NCBI RefSeq assembly: GCF_037151175.1
Contig: NZ_JBBCOR010000001.1
Coordinates: 248,001 to 312,000, forward strand
DNA length: 64,000 nucleotides
Reading direction: 5' to 3'
Source: Asaia sp003994335
GTDB lineage: Bacteria; Pseudomonadota; Alphaproteobacteria; Acetobacterales; Acetobacteraceae
The notes under the pieces were generated by a model that worked only from the letters and a program-made list of their open reading frames with translations, was not told where the DNA came from and ran no database searches. Made by a program: the position numbers and the translations under genes. Positions 24,416 through 33,631 of the stretch are shown in pieces. Position 1 is the first letter of the stretch; each line of letters opens with the position of its first letter.

Positions 24416-27219
24416 TGTTCCATCCTCTTCAGAAGCTCGGGAACGCGCATCTGATCGGCCTTGTAATTACCCGTCAGCGCATAGAGCAGCAGATTGACGC
24501 CAAAACGATAGGCCTGAGTCCGCTGTTCGTCCCCGCCCGGAATGACGGCATAGGGTGTATTGCCCTGCGCATCCATGGCCCAGGCATGGGCCCAGTCTCC
24601 AGCCCCGATAATGATGGGACTGACATCATCATTGCTGTCATCACCACTGCGCGCCACCCAGACGGGCAGGCCCTGAACACGTCCGGGGAAGTCATGCAGC
24701 AGATAGAAGCTGTGAGCCAGGACGTGATGGTCATCGAGCTTCGAAAGCGGCGGCACGACCAGGCCTGATGTGGCGCGTTTCAGGGCGGCACGTGTCTGCC
24801 CCTCATCGCGTGTCGAGAGGTCCGAGCCTACGCCCTGCGTGTCGAGCATCAGGATGCCCCCATGCGCCATGAAGCCGTTGAGCGCGGCGGAACGCTTCGG
24901 GTCTTCCTGCACGTCTTCGGTGATCGGCCAGTAGATCAGTGGATAATAGGCCAGATCGTCCTTGCCCGGCGTGAGGCCGTCCGGATGACCCATTACGGCG
25001 GAGGAGCGATCGGAGGCGTAGTTCGATAGCCCTTGCAGTCCCTCGCGTGAGGCCTGATCGATATCGTCATGTCCCGTCAGGATATAGCCCAGGCGGGTCT
25101 CGAGTGCGGCGCCGGGCACGACGCCATGGGTGACGCCGTTTTGATGGGGGGGCGTCTCGTCATCCTCGCCCGAGGGCTGGGCCTGCGGCGCGGTACCAGC
25201 TTGCGCCGAGGCGTGAGGCGCAGGCAGGAGCGTTGCACCGATAAGGAAACCGATCGCAGTCAGGCGTCCGATCAGCCCACGCAGCCAGAGGGCGATCAGG
25301 CAATCGGCGAGCAGCAGGAGCAGAGCCGCGCCGAGCAGCCACGGGGCAAGAACATGATCGGGTGAGACGCGATCGGGGGTAAGCGCCTTCCCCAGCATGG
25401 GCTCATCCGAGATCGGGGGCAGGGCATTACCCAGATTGAAGGCCTTGCGTGCGAGATGCGGGCCGTAAGTGCCGGGAGGATGCTGAACATCGGGGGCGGT
25501 ATGGCCCAGCGCTTCAACGGTGATGGGGCGTGCTGCTTCCGGCGGGGGCACCAGATTGCCCTGGGCATCGAGCATGGCAAAGGGGACAAGTGTACGGAGC
25601 GCACTTGTATCCTGTTGGCCGGCAGAGCGATCGACCAGACGTTCCAGCATCTCTGGGAACAGCCCCGAGAGCGGCAGGCTCGACCAATCTGCCGTGCCGG
25701 TCACATGAAACAGGACCAGCTCTCCCTGGCCGAAGGCGCTGGCTGTCACGAGAGGCGTACCATCGCTCAGGCGTGCCCAGACATGACTGCCCAGATCAGG
25801 TGTGGGTTCGGCCAGAACCTGTCGGGTTACCGTGACTTCCTTCGGCAGGGCCAGCCCCTCAAAAGGCGAATGCTCCGCAAAGGCCGAGAGGATCTGCGGC
25901 TTGCCCCAGGACATCGGCCCCCCGAGCTGACGCATCCCGTTGATAAGAGGCACAGGCAAAAGTGTTTTTGCCATGTCATGCAAGGCAGCCTCAGGGTCAA
26001 AGGCGAGAACCGGCCCGGCAAACCGGATGAGCACGCCGCCATGACGCACCCAGTCTGCGACCAGATGACGCGTGGTTTCATCGGCCAGTGTGCCATCTGT
26101 GGCGATCAGAACCGAAAGTTTCTGCTTGAGTAGTTCGGGAACGGCGCCGCGATGCAACGTACCGACGCCGCTGATCGCCTGGGCAAGAAAGAAGCCCTGG
26201 CCGGTGAGGGGTGTGTCCTGGCTGCCCTGTGTCAACAGACCAACCGGATGACGGCGATCGCCCTCATCGAGCAGGGCGATGGCGGAGGGGCCGGGAAGCG
26301 GCCCGGTATCGCGCTCCAGAACGATGCGGCTGGCTCTGTTTCGCAGCAATGGCGGCAGAGGCAGGATAGTGGGTTTGTCAGGCGCTGCGCCACGAGGGAA
26401 GAGACCAAGCGTACCCCCATTTCCCGCCCGGACGCGCAGGGTCAGTGCCCCGGGCTTGAAGGGGGACGCTTTCGGGGCTGCGCAGGCGAGGGCGCTCACT
26501 GTGGCCGCAAGCACGCCGTGATCATCCTGCTGCGCGGCCAGAAGCATGGTGTCGCAGCCGTTCCAACGCATGTCGCTCACCGGGCTGGAACGGCGAGCGA
26601 GAGCAGAGGTCAGCGCTGGGTCTGATCCTGTCGCCACCCCATCGGAGAGGAAAACGATATCATGCGCAGGAGACTGGGCGCCCGCCTGATCGAGGTTCTT
26701 GAGCTGGCTGGCAAGGCGTGTGCGGTCGGTTGGCCAGGAATGGGGCGAGAGGCCAAGCAGGCGTTCCTCGAAACGGGCCCGGTCCTGGGTGGTGAAGGGC
26801 GCAGCCATGCTCCCATCGGGATCGGGTGCGCTCAGCAGCAATGTCACATCCTGCCCGGCCCTGAAGTGGCGCTCCGCCAGGCTGCGGGCCGCGCGCAGAC
26901 GTTCCTGCCAGTGGGGCACGGCGGCCCAGCCATTATCCAGCACGAGAATCAGGGCGCGATCGGCGCCAGAGGTCAGGCTGCGTCCGAGCCAGACAGGCTG
27001 TGCCAGGCCAAGAACGAGCAGGGCAACCGCTGCCAGACGCAGGATCAGCAGCCAGAGCGGGGAGCGTGCGGTATCAGCCCGTCCCGACGTCAGGCGACGC
27101 AGGATCTCGAGCGAGGGATAGACCTGTTCTCTCGGCAGGGGCGGCGTCGCCTTGACCAGCCAGTACACAAGCGGCAGCGCGACGAGGCCGAACAGCGCAA
27201 GGGGGGTGAGAAAGATCAT
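24412..27219 (-). CDS. BatA-like / DUF4159 membrane protein
   Basis: A 935-residue protein. The N-terminus has the BatA-type two-helix start (ALFGLVALPLVYWLVKATPP, then a second helix near residue 65) followed by a VWA-like region with an altered metal site (LVLDNGWAA in place of DxSxS). A second pair of helices lies near residues 630-680, after which comes a DUF4159 domain (from about residue 720; recognisable YYPLIYWPITED and GGILMLDTQG). It therefore joins an inner-membrane anchor, a cytoplasmic or periplasmic VWA platform and DUF4159. It overlaps both neighbours by 4 bp. Function unproven. Confidence 0.8.
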   Translation of the reverse strand: MIFLTPLALFGLVALPLVYWLVKATPPLPREQVYPSLEILRRLTSGRADTARSPLWLLILRLAAVALLVLGLAQPVWLGRSLTSGADRALILVLDNGWAAVPHWQERLRAARSLAERHFRAGQDVTLLLSAPDPDGSMAAPFTTQDRARFEERLLGLSPHSWPTDRTRLASQLKNLDQAGAQSPAHDIVFLSDGVATGSDPALTSALARRSSPVSDMRWNGCDTMLLAAQQDDHGVLAATVSALACAAPKASPFKPGALTLRVRAGNGGTLGLFPRGAAPDKPTILPLPPLLRNRASRIVLERDTGPLPGPSAIALLDEGDRRHPVGLLTQGSQDTPLTGQGFFLAQAISGVGTLHRGAVPELLKQKLSVLIATDGTLADETTRHLVADWVRHGGVLIRFAGPVLAFDPEAALHDMAKTLLPVPLINGMRQLGGPMSWGKPQILSAFAEHSPFEGLALPKEVTVTRQVLAEPTPDLGSHVWARLSDGTPLVTASAFGQGELVLFHVTGTADWSSLPLSGLFPEMLERLVDRSAGQQDTSALRTLVPFAMLDAQGNLVPPPEAARPITVEALGHTAPDVQHPPGTYGPHLARKAFNLGNALPPISDEPMLGKALTPDRVSPDHVLAPWLLGAALLLLLADCLIALWLRGLIGRLTAIGFLIGATLLPAPHASAQAGTAPQAQPSGEDDETPPHQNGVTHGVVPGAALETRLGYILTGHDDIDQASREGLQGLSNYASDRSSAVMGHPDGLTPGKDDLAYYPLIYWPITEDVQEDPKRSAALNGFMAHGGILMLDTQGVGSDLSTRDEGQTRAALKRATSGLVVPPLSKLDDHHVLAHSFYLLHDFPGRVQGLPVWVARSGDDSNDDVSPIIIGAGDWAHAWAMDAQGNTPYAVIPGGDEQRTQAYRFGVNLLLYALTGNYKADQMRVPELLKRMEQ

Positions 27220-28166
27220 GCGTGCAGCTTCCCCCCGCTGAGACGGGCATAAAGCGCGAGCAGGGCGGGCAGAAGCGGCTGATCGGTATGATGGAGGGTC
27301 AACCCTGCGCGATGCGCCTCGGCGAGACGGGTCATCTGGTCGAGATGGGCTTTCATTTCCTGTTCATAGGACTCCGTCAGCGTCTCGACGGCAGGGAGGG
27401 TCAGACGCTCCTCTCCCTCCAAACTGTCGAAGCTGATACGCCCGGCATAGGGCAGGCTTCGTTCAGCAGGATCGAGAATGCAGAGCAGTTCGGTTCTGGC
27501 CGGGCGCGCGGCGATATCGCGCAGCAATGCTTCGAGCGTTTCAGGTGGGAAGAGGAAATCGCTGACCAGAACGAGTTGGCCCCAGGGACGTATTGTATCG
27601 AGATTTGGCAGGCTCGCTGCGGGACCGACGGTCAGGTTCTGGCCCAGGCGTGTCAGGGAATGGGCACCGCTGACAGAGCGCCCCTGTTCCGGCCCGTTGA
27701 GCAACGCGACACGTTCCCCTCCATGAAGTGCGGAAGCGGCGAGGGCGAGTGTGGCCAGCCGGGCCTGATCCTGCTTCAGGGGCAGTGTAGTCCGTGAGCG
27801 CCAGGCCATGGAGGGGGAGGGATCGCACCAGAGGGTAAGAATCTGCGCGCCCTCGGCCTCGCGCTCACGAACCCAGAGCTGGTCGCTTCTCGCTGATTGC
27901 CGCCAGTCGATGCGGTGGGCGGGTTCGTGGTCATGAGCCGGTCGGTATTGCCAGAAATCCTCGCCCGCTCCGGCGCGATGCTGATGATGCACACCTGCGC
28001 GTAATTGCCGCCCGATACGCTCCGCCTCGATCACGAGTGGAGGGAGGAGAGCCTCGGCCTCGGCGGGTACCTGCGTATCGGGATGCCAGTCAGGGGAGGT
28101 ACTGGGCCGAGGGCCTGAAGCGCTCAACCCAGCCTTGCGTCGCCATGTCGCAAAAAAACCGCTCAC
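27216..28166 (-). CDS. DUF58 domain protein
   Basis: About 316 residues. The family core is clear: RAGVHHQHRAGAGEDFWQYRPAHDHEPAHRIDWRQSAR, of which the tail (RIDWRQSAR) is the DUF58 signature, followed by a VWA-like domain with DPSPSMAW as the metal site. DUF58 proteins almost always accompany MoxR ATPases and are thought to be their VWA adaptor. No transmembrane segment is seen in this one. It starts 2 bp after the MoxR stop and overlaps the DUF4159 start. Confidence 0.85.
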   Translation of the reverse strand: MSGFFATWRRKAGLSASGPRPSTSPDWHPDTQVPAEAEALLPPLVIEAERIGRQLRAGVHHQHRAGAGEDFWQYRPAHDHEPAHRIDWRQSARSDQLWVREREAEGAQILTLWCDPSPSMAWRSRTTLPLKQDQARLATLALAASALHGGERVALLNGPEQGRSVSGAHSLTRLGQNLTVGPAASLPNLDTIRPWGQLVLVSDFLFPPETLEALLRDIAARPARTELLCILDPAERSLPYAGRISFDSLEGEERLTLPAVETLTESYEQEMKAHLDQMTRLAEAHRAGLTLHHTDQPLLPALLALYARLSGGKLHA

Positions 28167-28168
28167 GA

Positions 28169-29197
28169 TCAGAGGAGCGTCTCGACGGCCGATGAGATCA
28201 GAGCCTCGACCTTCTGTCCGGATGCGCGCGCGGAAAAGCTAAGCGCCATGCGATGGGCGAGAACTGGCTCGGCGAGTTCCGCTAGGTCGTCGAGGCTCGG
28301 ACTCAGGCGACCATCCAGAAGCGCCTGAGCGCGGCAGCTCAGCATCAGGGCCTGGGCCGCGCGCGGGCCGGGGCCGTAGAGCAGAGAGGACGCAATATCG
28401 GGTTTGTAGGCGGTTTCGGGGCGCAGGCCACGCACAAGCGTCAGGATCGCCTCAAGGATTTTTTCGCCCACTGGCAGACTGCGCACGAGCGCCTGCGCAT
28501 CGATCAGGTCACGCGATGAAAGCAGGACGGGGGCGGTGGCGGTCTCGGCACCGGTGGTCTGGAGCAGCATCTCGCGTTCCGCATCGCGCTCGGGGAAGCT
28601 GAGGGCGATGCGCAGCATGAAGCGGTCGAGCTGGGCTTCCGGGAGTGGGTATGTGCCTTCCTGCTCGATCGGATTCTGGGTTGCCAGCACGTGGAAAGGC
28701 CTGGGTAGCTTGTGATTGGTCCCTGCCTGGGCGACCTCATATTCCTGCATGGCCTGAAGCAGGGCCGATTGTGTGCGGGGGCTGGCGCGATTGATCTCAT
28801 CGGCAAGAAGAAGCTGGGCGAAGATCGGCCCCTTCACGAAGCGGAAGAAGCGCCGTCCGTTTTCATCCTCGTCCAGAATATCGCTGCCAGTAATGTCCGA
28901 GGGCATCAGATCGGGTGTGAACTGGATGCGGCGCGTGTCCAGCCCGAGTACATGGGCGGCCGTGCTGACCAGCAGCGTCTTGCCTAGGCCTGGCGCGCCG
29001 ATCAAAAGCGCGTGACCTCCCGAGAGGATCGTGACCAGAAGCCGGTCGATCACGTCGCGCTGGCCGAGCACGACCTGACCAATGGCGCTGCGCACCGCGC
29101 CGAGCTGTGCGGTCAGGCGTTCGGCCATGGCAAGCTCCGCCTGCGTCGTATCGGAGAAGGGCCGGGCGGGGAAGGAAGAGAGATCGTTCTGGCTCAT
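28169..29197 (-). CDS. MoxR-family AAA+ ATPase
   Basis: Cytosolic ATPase of 342 residues with Walker A GAPGLGKT (residues 67-74), Walker B LLLADEINRA (near 135), sensor 1 ATQNPIEQEGTYPLPEAQ and the C-terminal lid. MoxR proteins act with VWA partners as chaperones for complex maturation or stress resistance. ATG at 29197 is preferred because the frame continues upstream without family similarity. First gene of a four- or five-gene minus-strand operon, divergent from DUF1285-cca across 145 bp. Confidence 0.9.
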   Translation of the reverse strand: MSQNDLSSFPARPFSDTTQAELAMAERLTAQLGAVRSAIGQVVLGQRDVIDRLLVTILSGGHALLIGAPGLGKTLLVSTAAHVLGLDTRRIQFTPDLMPSDITGSDILDEDENGRRFFRFVKGPIFAQLLLADEINRASPRTQSALLQAMQEYEVAQAGTNHKLPRPFHVLATQNPIEQEGTYPLPEAQLDRFMLRIALSFPERDAEREMLLQTTGAETATAPVLLSSRDLIDAQALVRSLPVGEKILEAILTLVRGLRPETAYKPDIASSLLYGPGPRAAQALMLSCRAQALLDGRLSPSLDDLAELAEPVLAHRMALSFSARASGQKVEALISSAVETLL

Positions 29198-29342
29198 ATT
29201 TGCCAATCTGACAGTTCCGGGGGTTTCATCAAGCCATAAGACGACCCAACTTGCAGCATGAGACCAGATTTTTGGACCACGAGCGGAGAGAGCGTTGAGG
29301 GAAGGTGGGGCAAAACGGGCATCGGGCTGCGCTGAGCTGCCG

Positions 29343-29918
29343 ATGACCTGCGAGAACGATGAACGCATCGATGCTTCCGGCAAGGAAACGGGCAGGGATG
29401 GCGAAACAGCGCCGCGCGCGCTTCCCTTCATCATCCGCCGTGACGGAACCTGGCTCTATCGGGGCTCGCCTGTGAGACGCAAGGAGATGCTCTGTCTGTT
29501 CGGCTCCATGCTCACACGCGATCGGGCAGGAGATTTCTGGCTGCGTACGCCAACCGAGGCCGGTATCATCCAGGTGGAAGATGCACCGTTCATCGTGCGT
29601 GAGCTCGATTTCCGGGGCGGGTGCGGGCGGCAGCAGAATCTGTGCCTGCGGACCAATATGGACGAACTGCTTTGCGTCGGTCCGTCCCATCCTCTGATCG
29701 TGGATTGGGACCATCCCCCGTCAGAGGACTGCGCCGCCATTCCCTATGTGCAGGTACGACGCGGCGAGGGCGACAAGCCCATTCTCGCCCGCCTTTCGCG
29801 CCCGGTCTATTACGAGCTTGTGGCGCTGGCCGTTCCGGGCCATGTGGGTTGCCGTCCCTGCATGGGGGTGTGGAGCCATAATATCTTTTTCCCCCTTGCC
29901 CCGATACCTGCGCCGTAA
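29343..29918 (+). CDS. DUF1285 family protein
   Basis: A roughly 191-residue soluble protein of unknown function. It contains the family elements FIIRRDGTWLYRGSPVRRKEMLCLFGSML, the FWLRTPTEAGIIQVEDAPFIV segment and a C-terminal RPVYYELVALA. The start is uncertain: ATG 29343 is used, but the first conserved residues begin about 25 codons later. It is translated 8 bp ahead of the CCA-adding enzyme, a neighbourhood conserved in alphaproteobacteria, and is divergent from the MoxR operon. Confidence 0.75.
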   Translation: MTCENDERIDASGKETGRDGETAPRALPFIIRRDGTWLYRGSPVRRKEMLCLFGSMLTRDRAGDFWLRTPTEAGIIQVEDAPFIVRELDFRGGCGRQQNLCLRTNMDELLCVGPSHPLIVDWDHPPSEDCAAIPYVQVRRGEGDKPILARLSRPVYYELVALAVPGHVGCRPCMGVWSHNIFFPLAPIPAP

Positions 29919-29926
29919 GGGGTGGG

Positions 29927-31168
29927 ATGCCCCTCACTGATTTCTCGACCGGGTCTGCCGTGACACTTCTCGACCAGCTTCCTCAACGCTCCGGCCTGGA
30001 TCGGCTCTGGCGTTTCCTGCCCGAGGCCCGCCTCGTTGGCGGTTCCGTGCGTGATCTTCTGCTCGGGGGGCAACAGGTCCATGACCTGGATCTGGCCACT
30101 CCCGAGCCTCCTCACGAGGTTCAGGCCGTCCTCGCGCGCGCGGGGATAAAGACCATTCCGACCGGGCTCGCTCACGGCACGATCACGGCGCTGATCGATC
30201 AGGTCCCATATGAGATCACTACCCTGCGACGCGATGTCACGACCAACGGGCGTCACGCCGAAGTCGCGTGGACGACGAACTGGCAGGAAGATGCGGCGCG
30301 GCGCGATTTCACCATCAATGCGCTTTTCTGTGATCGTTGGGGCGTCATTCACGACTTCTTCGGCGGTCAGCGGGATCTGGCCGCGCGGCATGTCCGGTTC
30401 GTGGGGGAGGCCGGAAGGCGCATTGAGGAAGATGCCCTGCGTATCCTGCGCTTCTTCCGTTTCGATGCGCGTTTCGGAAGCGATCGACCCGATCTGGCCG
30501 CGATGACCGCCATACGCAGCCATGCCGGGATGATTGGCGGGCTCTCGGCCGAGCGTCTCGCGAGCGAGATGGTGCGTATCCTCACCGGGCCGCATCTGGC
30601 GCGCTGTCTCGCCCATATGGAGGCGGCCGATGTGCTGGACCGCGTTGTCGCGTCCCCCCGGACCCGGAGGCTCGTCCGTGGGCTCAAGCTCGGTGCGCCG
30701 GAGGACGGTGTTCTGCGGCTCGGTCTGCTGAGCGATGCGCCGGATCTGGCGCAGAGATTGCGCCTCTCGGGCAAACAGGCGCAACGGCTCTCTCTCATGC
30801 GGGGGCCATATCTGTCTGACGAGACGGATATCCTGTCCCCGCAATGCGATGACGATGCGCTCCGGCGTCAGCTTGCGCTGGAGGAACATCAGACGCTGCT
30901 TGACCGGATCTGGCTGCTTCAGACACAGGATGACGAGAGCCTCCCCGAGGATTGGGACGCGTTGCGCACGCGGCTGATCGGGATGAAGCGCCCCATATTC
31001 CCCCTTGCGGGACGTGATGCAGTGAAGGCCGGACTCGGCCCGGGTCCCGAAGTCGGCTTGGTTCTCGCTGAGCTTCAGGATTGGTGGCGCGCCAGGGGCT
31101 GTCTGCCTGATCGGGAGGCTTGTCTGGCCGAGCTCAAAAACCGTCTGCCCCTTTCCCCGCAAGGCTGA
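29927..31168 (+). CDS. cca: CCA tRNA nucleotidyltransferase
   Basis: Adds or repairs the 3' CCA of tRNAs. The 413-residue class II enzyme has the nucleotidyltransferase head (LVGGSVRDLLLG, then DLDLAT with the metal-binding aspartates), the RRDFTINAL motif that selects ATP/CTP and RIEEDALRILRFFRFDARF of the neck. The C-terminal body is diverged, as usual. The bacterial poly(A) polymerase PcnB is a close relative, but length and context favour CCA addition. Follows DUF1285 by 8 bp. Confidence 0.92.
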   Translation: MPLTDFSTGSAVTLLDQLPQRSGLDRLWRFLPEARLVGGSVRDLLLGGQQVHDLDLATPEPPHEVQAVLARAGIKTIPTGLAHGTITALIDQVPYEITTLRRDVTTNGRHAEVAWTTNWQEDAARRDFTINALFCDRWGVIHDFFGGQRDLAARHVRFVGEAGRRIEEDALRILRFFRFDARFGSDRPDLAAMTAIRSHAGMIGGLSAERLASEMVRILTGPHLARCLAHMEAADVLDRVVASPRTRRLVRGLKLGAPEDGVLRLGLLSDAPDLAQRLRLSGKQAQRLSLMRGPYLSDETDILSPQCDDDALRRQLALEEHQTLLDRIWLLQTQDDESLPEDWDALRTRLIGMKRPIFPLAGRDAVKAGLGPGPEVGLVLAELQDWWRARGCLPDREACLAELKNRLPLSPQG

Positions 31169-31186
31169 GGGAGGTAAACGGCAGGG

Positions 31187-33025
31187 ATGAAAACAGCGCA
31201 GCCCGCAAATCAGCCCCAATTGCGACGCATAGACCCTCAAGGCGCGCAGGGGCGCCAGATGCTCTCTCGCATCTGGCGCGAAGAAGTGCGCCAGCATGTG
31301 GGGCGTCTGGCCAGCGTGGTCGTACTGACCGTTCTGACGGCCGGGCTGACAGCGCTCTATCCGCTGGTGATCAAGCGTGCCGTCGATATGTTCGCGGTGC
31401 ATGATCCGCGTATTCTTTACCAGGTTCCCGCTCTGGTCGTGCTCGTCACAGGGCTCAAGGCTGCCACGCAATATGGTCAGACCCTCTCGGTCCAGAGTCT
31501 GGTTCTGGTGGTCATTCGCGGCCTGCAATCACGCATGTTCTCTCACGCCTTGAGCACTGACATTGCCCGCATCGAAAAGGAGGCGCCCGCACAATGGGCG
31601 GCGCGTTTCACGACTGATGCCGTCTCGATACGTGAGGCCATGATCCGTGCGGTCAACGCGCTGGGCGATGTAGTGACGGTGGTCGGGCTGGTGGCCTCGA
31701 TGATCTACACCGATTGGGAGCTCAGCTTGATCGCGCTGGTGCTCTATCCCGTTGCTGCCGTGCCGATCCAGAAACTGGGCAAGCGGGTGCGTCGCGCTTC
31801 GGGGGGTATGCAGGAGCAGATTGGCGAAACCGCGACCCTCCTCAATGAGAGTTTTGCCCTCGCGCGACAGGTGCGGGTCTATCGCATGGAAGAGAGCGAA
31901 TCCCGTCGCGTGGATCACTCTCTCGACCTGTTGCACAAGGCGTTCTGGCGTATTTCGCGCGGGCGTGCCCGTGTCGATCCGGTGCTGGAGGTTCTGGGCG
32001 GAACGGCTATTGCGGCCGTACTCGGCTTCGCCGGATGGCGCGCCGCTATGGGCGGAGCTACGCTGGGTGACTTCACCGCCTTCATCGCCGCGCTTTTTGC
32101 GGCATCGCGTCCGCTCAGGGCTTTGGGCTCGCTCAACGCCGCGCTTCAGGAAGGGCTAGGCGGGCTGGAGCGTGTCTTCTCCGTCATCGACGAGCCGCCC
32201 GCCGTGGCGGAATGCGCGGATGCGCGCAGCCTGCCGCCGGGCCATGGGCGTCTGACCTTCGAAGAGGTCGGGTTCGTTTATCCGGATGGGCGCGCCGGAT
32301 TGCGAGCGCTCAGCTTCGACGTGCGTCCCGGCTGGACGGTAGCGCTGGTCGGCCCCTCGGGCGCAGGCAAGTCGACAGCGCTTTCGCTCATCCCACGGCT
32401 TCATGATGTGAGCAGCGGCAAAATCCTGCTGGATGGGGTCGATCTGCGCGACCTGAGACTGGACGATCTGCGCGACGCGATAGCCTATGTGAGTCAGGAT
32501 ACGACGCTCTTCGACATGTCGGTGCTCGATAATATTCGCATCGGTCGTCCGCATGCGAGCCGTGCCGAGGTCGAAGCCGCCGCCCTCGCGGCGGCGGTGG
32601 ATTTTGCCGACACCCTGCCCATGGGGCTCGATACGCGCGTCGGCCCCGGCGGCCAGCGACTATCAGGGGGGCAGAGGCAGCGCGTCGCACTGGCGCGCGC
32701 CCTGCTGCGTGATCCGCGCCTCCTTCTGCTCGATGAAGCCACGAGTGCACTCGATTCCGAGAGCGAGGCGAAAGTACAGGCGACCCTGTCCGACCTGCGA
32801 CGCGACCGTACCACGATCATCGTGGCGCATCGTCTCTCGACTGTGAAAAGCGCCGATCTGATCATCGTCATGAGCGATGGGGCGGCGGGCGAACTCGGCA
32901 CGCATGCCGAATTGCAGGCACAGGGGGGACTTTATGCCCGTCTGGTGCGTAACCAGTCCCTTGACCTCGTAGAGGGACCTGATCTGGCCCCCGTCGAAGC
33001 CAGTATGACCGAAGCCGCCCTGTGA
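31187..33025 (+). CDS. ABC exporter, fused permease-ATPase (MsbA/ABCB type)
   Basis: A 612-residue half-transporter expected to act as a homodimer. Residues about 40-330 form the six-helix ABC transmembrane domain; the ATPase has Walker A GPSGAGKST (389-397), signature LSGGQ (492-496), Walker B LLLLDEATSALD and the switch histidine in IIVAHRLSTV. The family ranges from lipid A flippases to multidrug exporters; the substrate cannot be told. It starts 18 bp after cca and is likely co-transcribed. Confidence 0.9.
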   Translation: MKTAQPANQPQLRRIDPQGAQGRQMLSRIWREEVRQHVGRLASVVVLTVLTAGLTALYPLVIKRAVDMFAVHDPRILYQVPALVVLVTGLKAATQYGQTLSVQSLVLVVIRGLQSRMFSHALSTDIARIEKEAPAQWAARFTTDAVSIREAMIRAVNALGDVVTVVGLVASMIYTDWELSLIALVLYPVAAVPIQKLGKRVRRASGGMQEQIGETATLLNESFALARQVRVYRMEESESRRVDHSLDLLHKAFWRISRGRARVDPVLEVLGGTAIAAVLGFAGWRAAMGGATLGDFTAFIAALFAASRPLRALGSLNAALQEGLGGLERVFSVIDEPPAVAECADARSLPPGHGRLTFEEVGFVYPDGRAGLRALSFDVRPGWTVALVGPSGAGKSTALSLIPRLHDVSSGKILLDGVDLRDLRLDDLRDAIAYVSQDTTLFDMSVLDNIRIGRPHASRAEVEAAALAAAVDFADTLPMGLDTRVGPGGQRLSGGQRQRVALARALLRDPRLLLLDEATSALDSESEAKVQATLSDLRRDRTTIIVAHRLSTVKSADLIIVMSDGAAGELGTHAELQAQGGLYARLVRNQSLDLVEGPDLAPVEASMTEAAL

Positions 33026-33040
33026 AGGGCCCATTCAGGC

Positions 33041-33057
33041 CCGACCGGGACGGTCGG
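33041..33057. terminator. Hairpin between convergent ABC exporter and rppH
   Basis: CCGACCG/CGGTCGG with a GGA loop, in the 43-bp gap between two convergent stops. No T run on either strand, so it is a weak or Rho-assisted terminator. Confidence 0.45.
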
Positions 33058-33068
33058 ATGGCCGCCGC

Positions 33069-33566
33069 TTAGTCTTTTGCCGGGAGGGGCGGGGCAAGGG
33101 CAGAGAGTGTAGGCAGGATCTGCTCATACAGGGCGCGCTTGAACCCCAGATTGAAGCGGAGCACCTCATCGGGTGCCACCCATTCCCATTTGTCGAACTC
33201 GGCGGGCTCCGTTCCGTCTCCGGCAAGGTTGATCGCCGTGTCCGGCTCGGTCATGCGCATGGCGAACCAGCGTTGCGTCTGGCCACGATAGCGGCCGTGG
33301 AGTGCCTTGCCGATCAGATGGGCGGGCAGGTCGTAGGAAAGCCATCCCGGATAGCTTCCCAATATCGCGCCGTGGCGTAGTCCTGTCTCCTCGCGCAATT
33401 CCCTGATCGCGGCTTCCTCGGGAGATTCATGATCGTCGATACCGCCCTGGGGGCATTGCCACACATCGCGCAGGTCCGTGCGTCTGGCCAGAAACAAGGC
33501 ACCCTCACGATTGAACAGCATGATGCCGACATTGGGGCGATAGGGAAGGGTCTGCGGATCGATCAT
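33069..33566 (-). CDS. rppH: RNA pyrophosphohydrolase (Nudix)
   Basis: Removes pyrophosphate from triphosphorylated mRNA 5' ends and so triggers RNase E decay; also acts on dinucleoside polyphosphates. The 165-residue protein starts MIDPQTLPYRPNVG, has the full Nudix box at residues 41-63 (G-x5-E-x7-REUxEExGU) and the RYRGQTQRWF motif characteristic of RppH. ATG at 33566 matches the family start; upstream codons belong to the ctpA terminator region. Last gene of the gpmI-envC-ctpA-rppH block. Confidence 0.94.
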   Translation of the reverse strand: MIDPQTLPYRPNVGIMLFNREGALFLARRTDLRDVWQCPQGGIDDHESPEEAAIRELREETGLRHGAILGSYPGWLSYDLPAHLIGKALHGRYRGQTQRWFAMRMTEPDTAINLAGDGTEPAEFDKWEWVAPDEVLRFNLGFKRALYEQILPTLSALAPPLPAKD

Positions 33567-33578
33567 GGCGGGGAGTCC

Positions 33579-33610
33579 ATAAGAAACCGGCCCCTTCTGG
33601 GAGGGGCCGG
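33579..33610 (-). terminator. Terminator after ctpA (minus strand)
   Basis: CCGGCCCCT/AGGGGCCGG 9-bp stem (33587-33595 and 33602-33610) with a six-base loop; on the minus strand it is followed by TTTCTT. It lies between the ctpA stop and the rppH start, so it may partly uncouple rppH from ctpA. Confidence 0.65.
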
Positions 33611-33631
33611 GAGAGATAACCGTGATACGGT

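Noticed and set aside
29810..31528. 572-codon minus-strand frame
   Set aside because: Opposite cca and the ABC exporter start; no motif, whereas the plus-strand genes have complete catalytic motifs.
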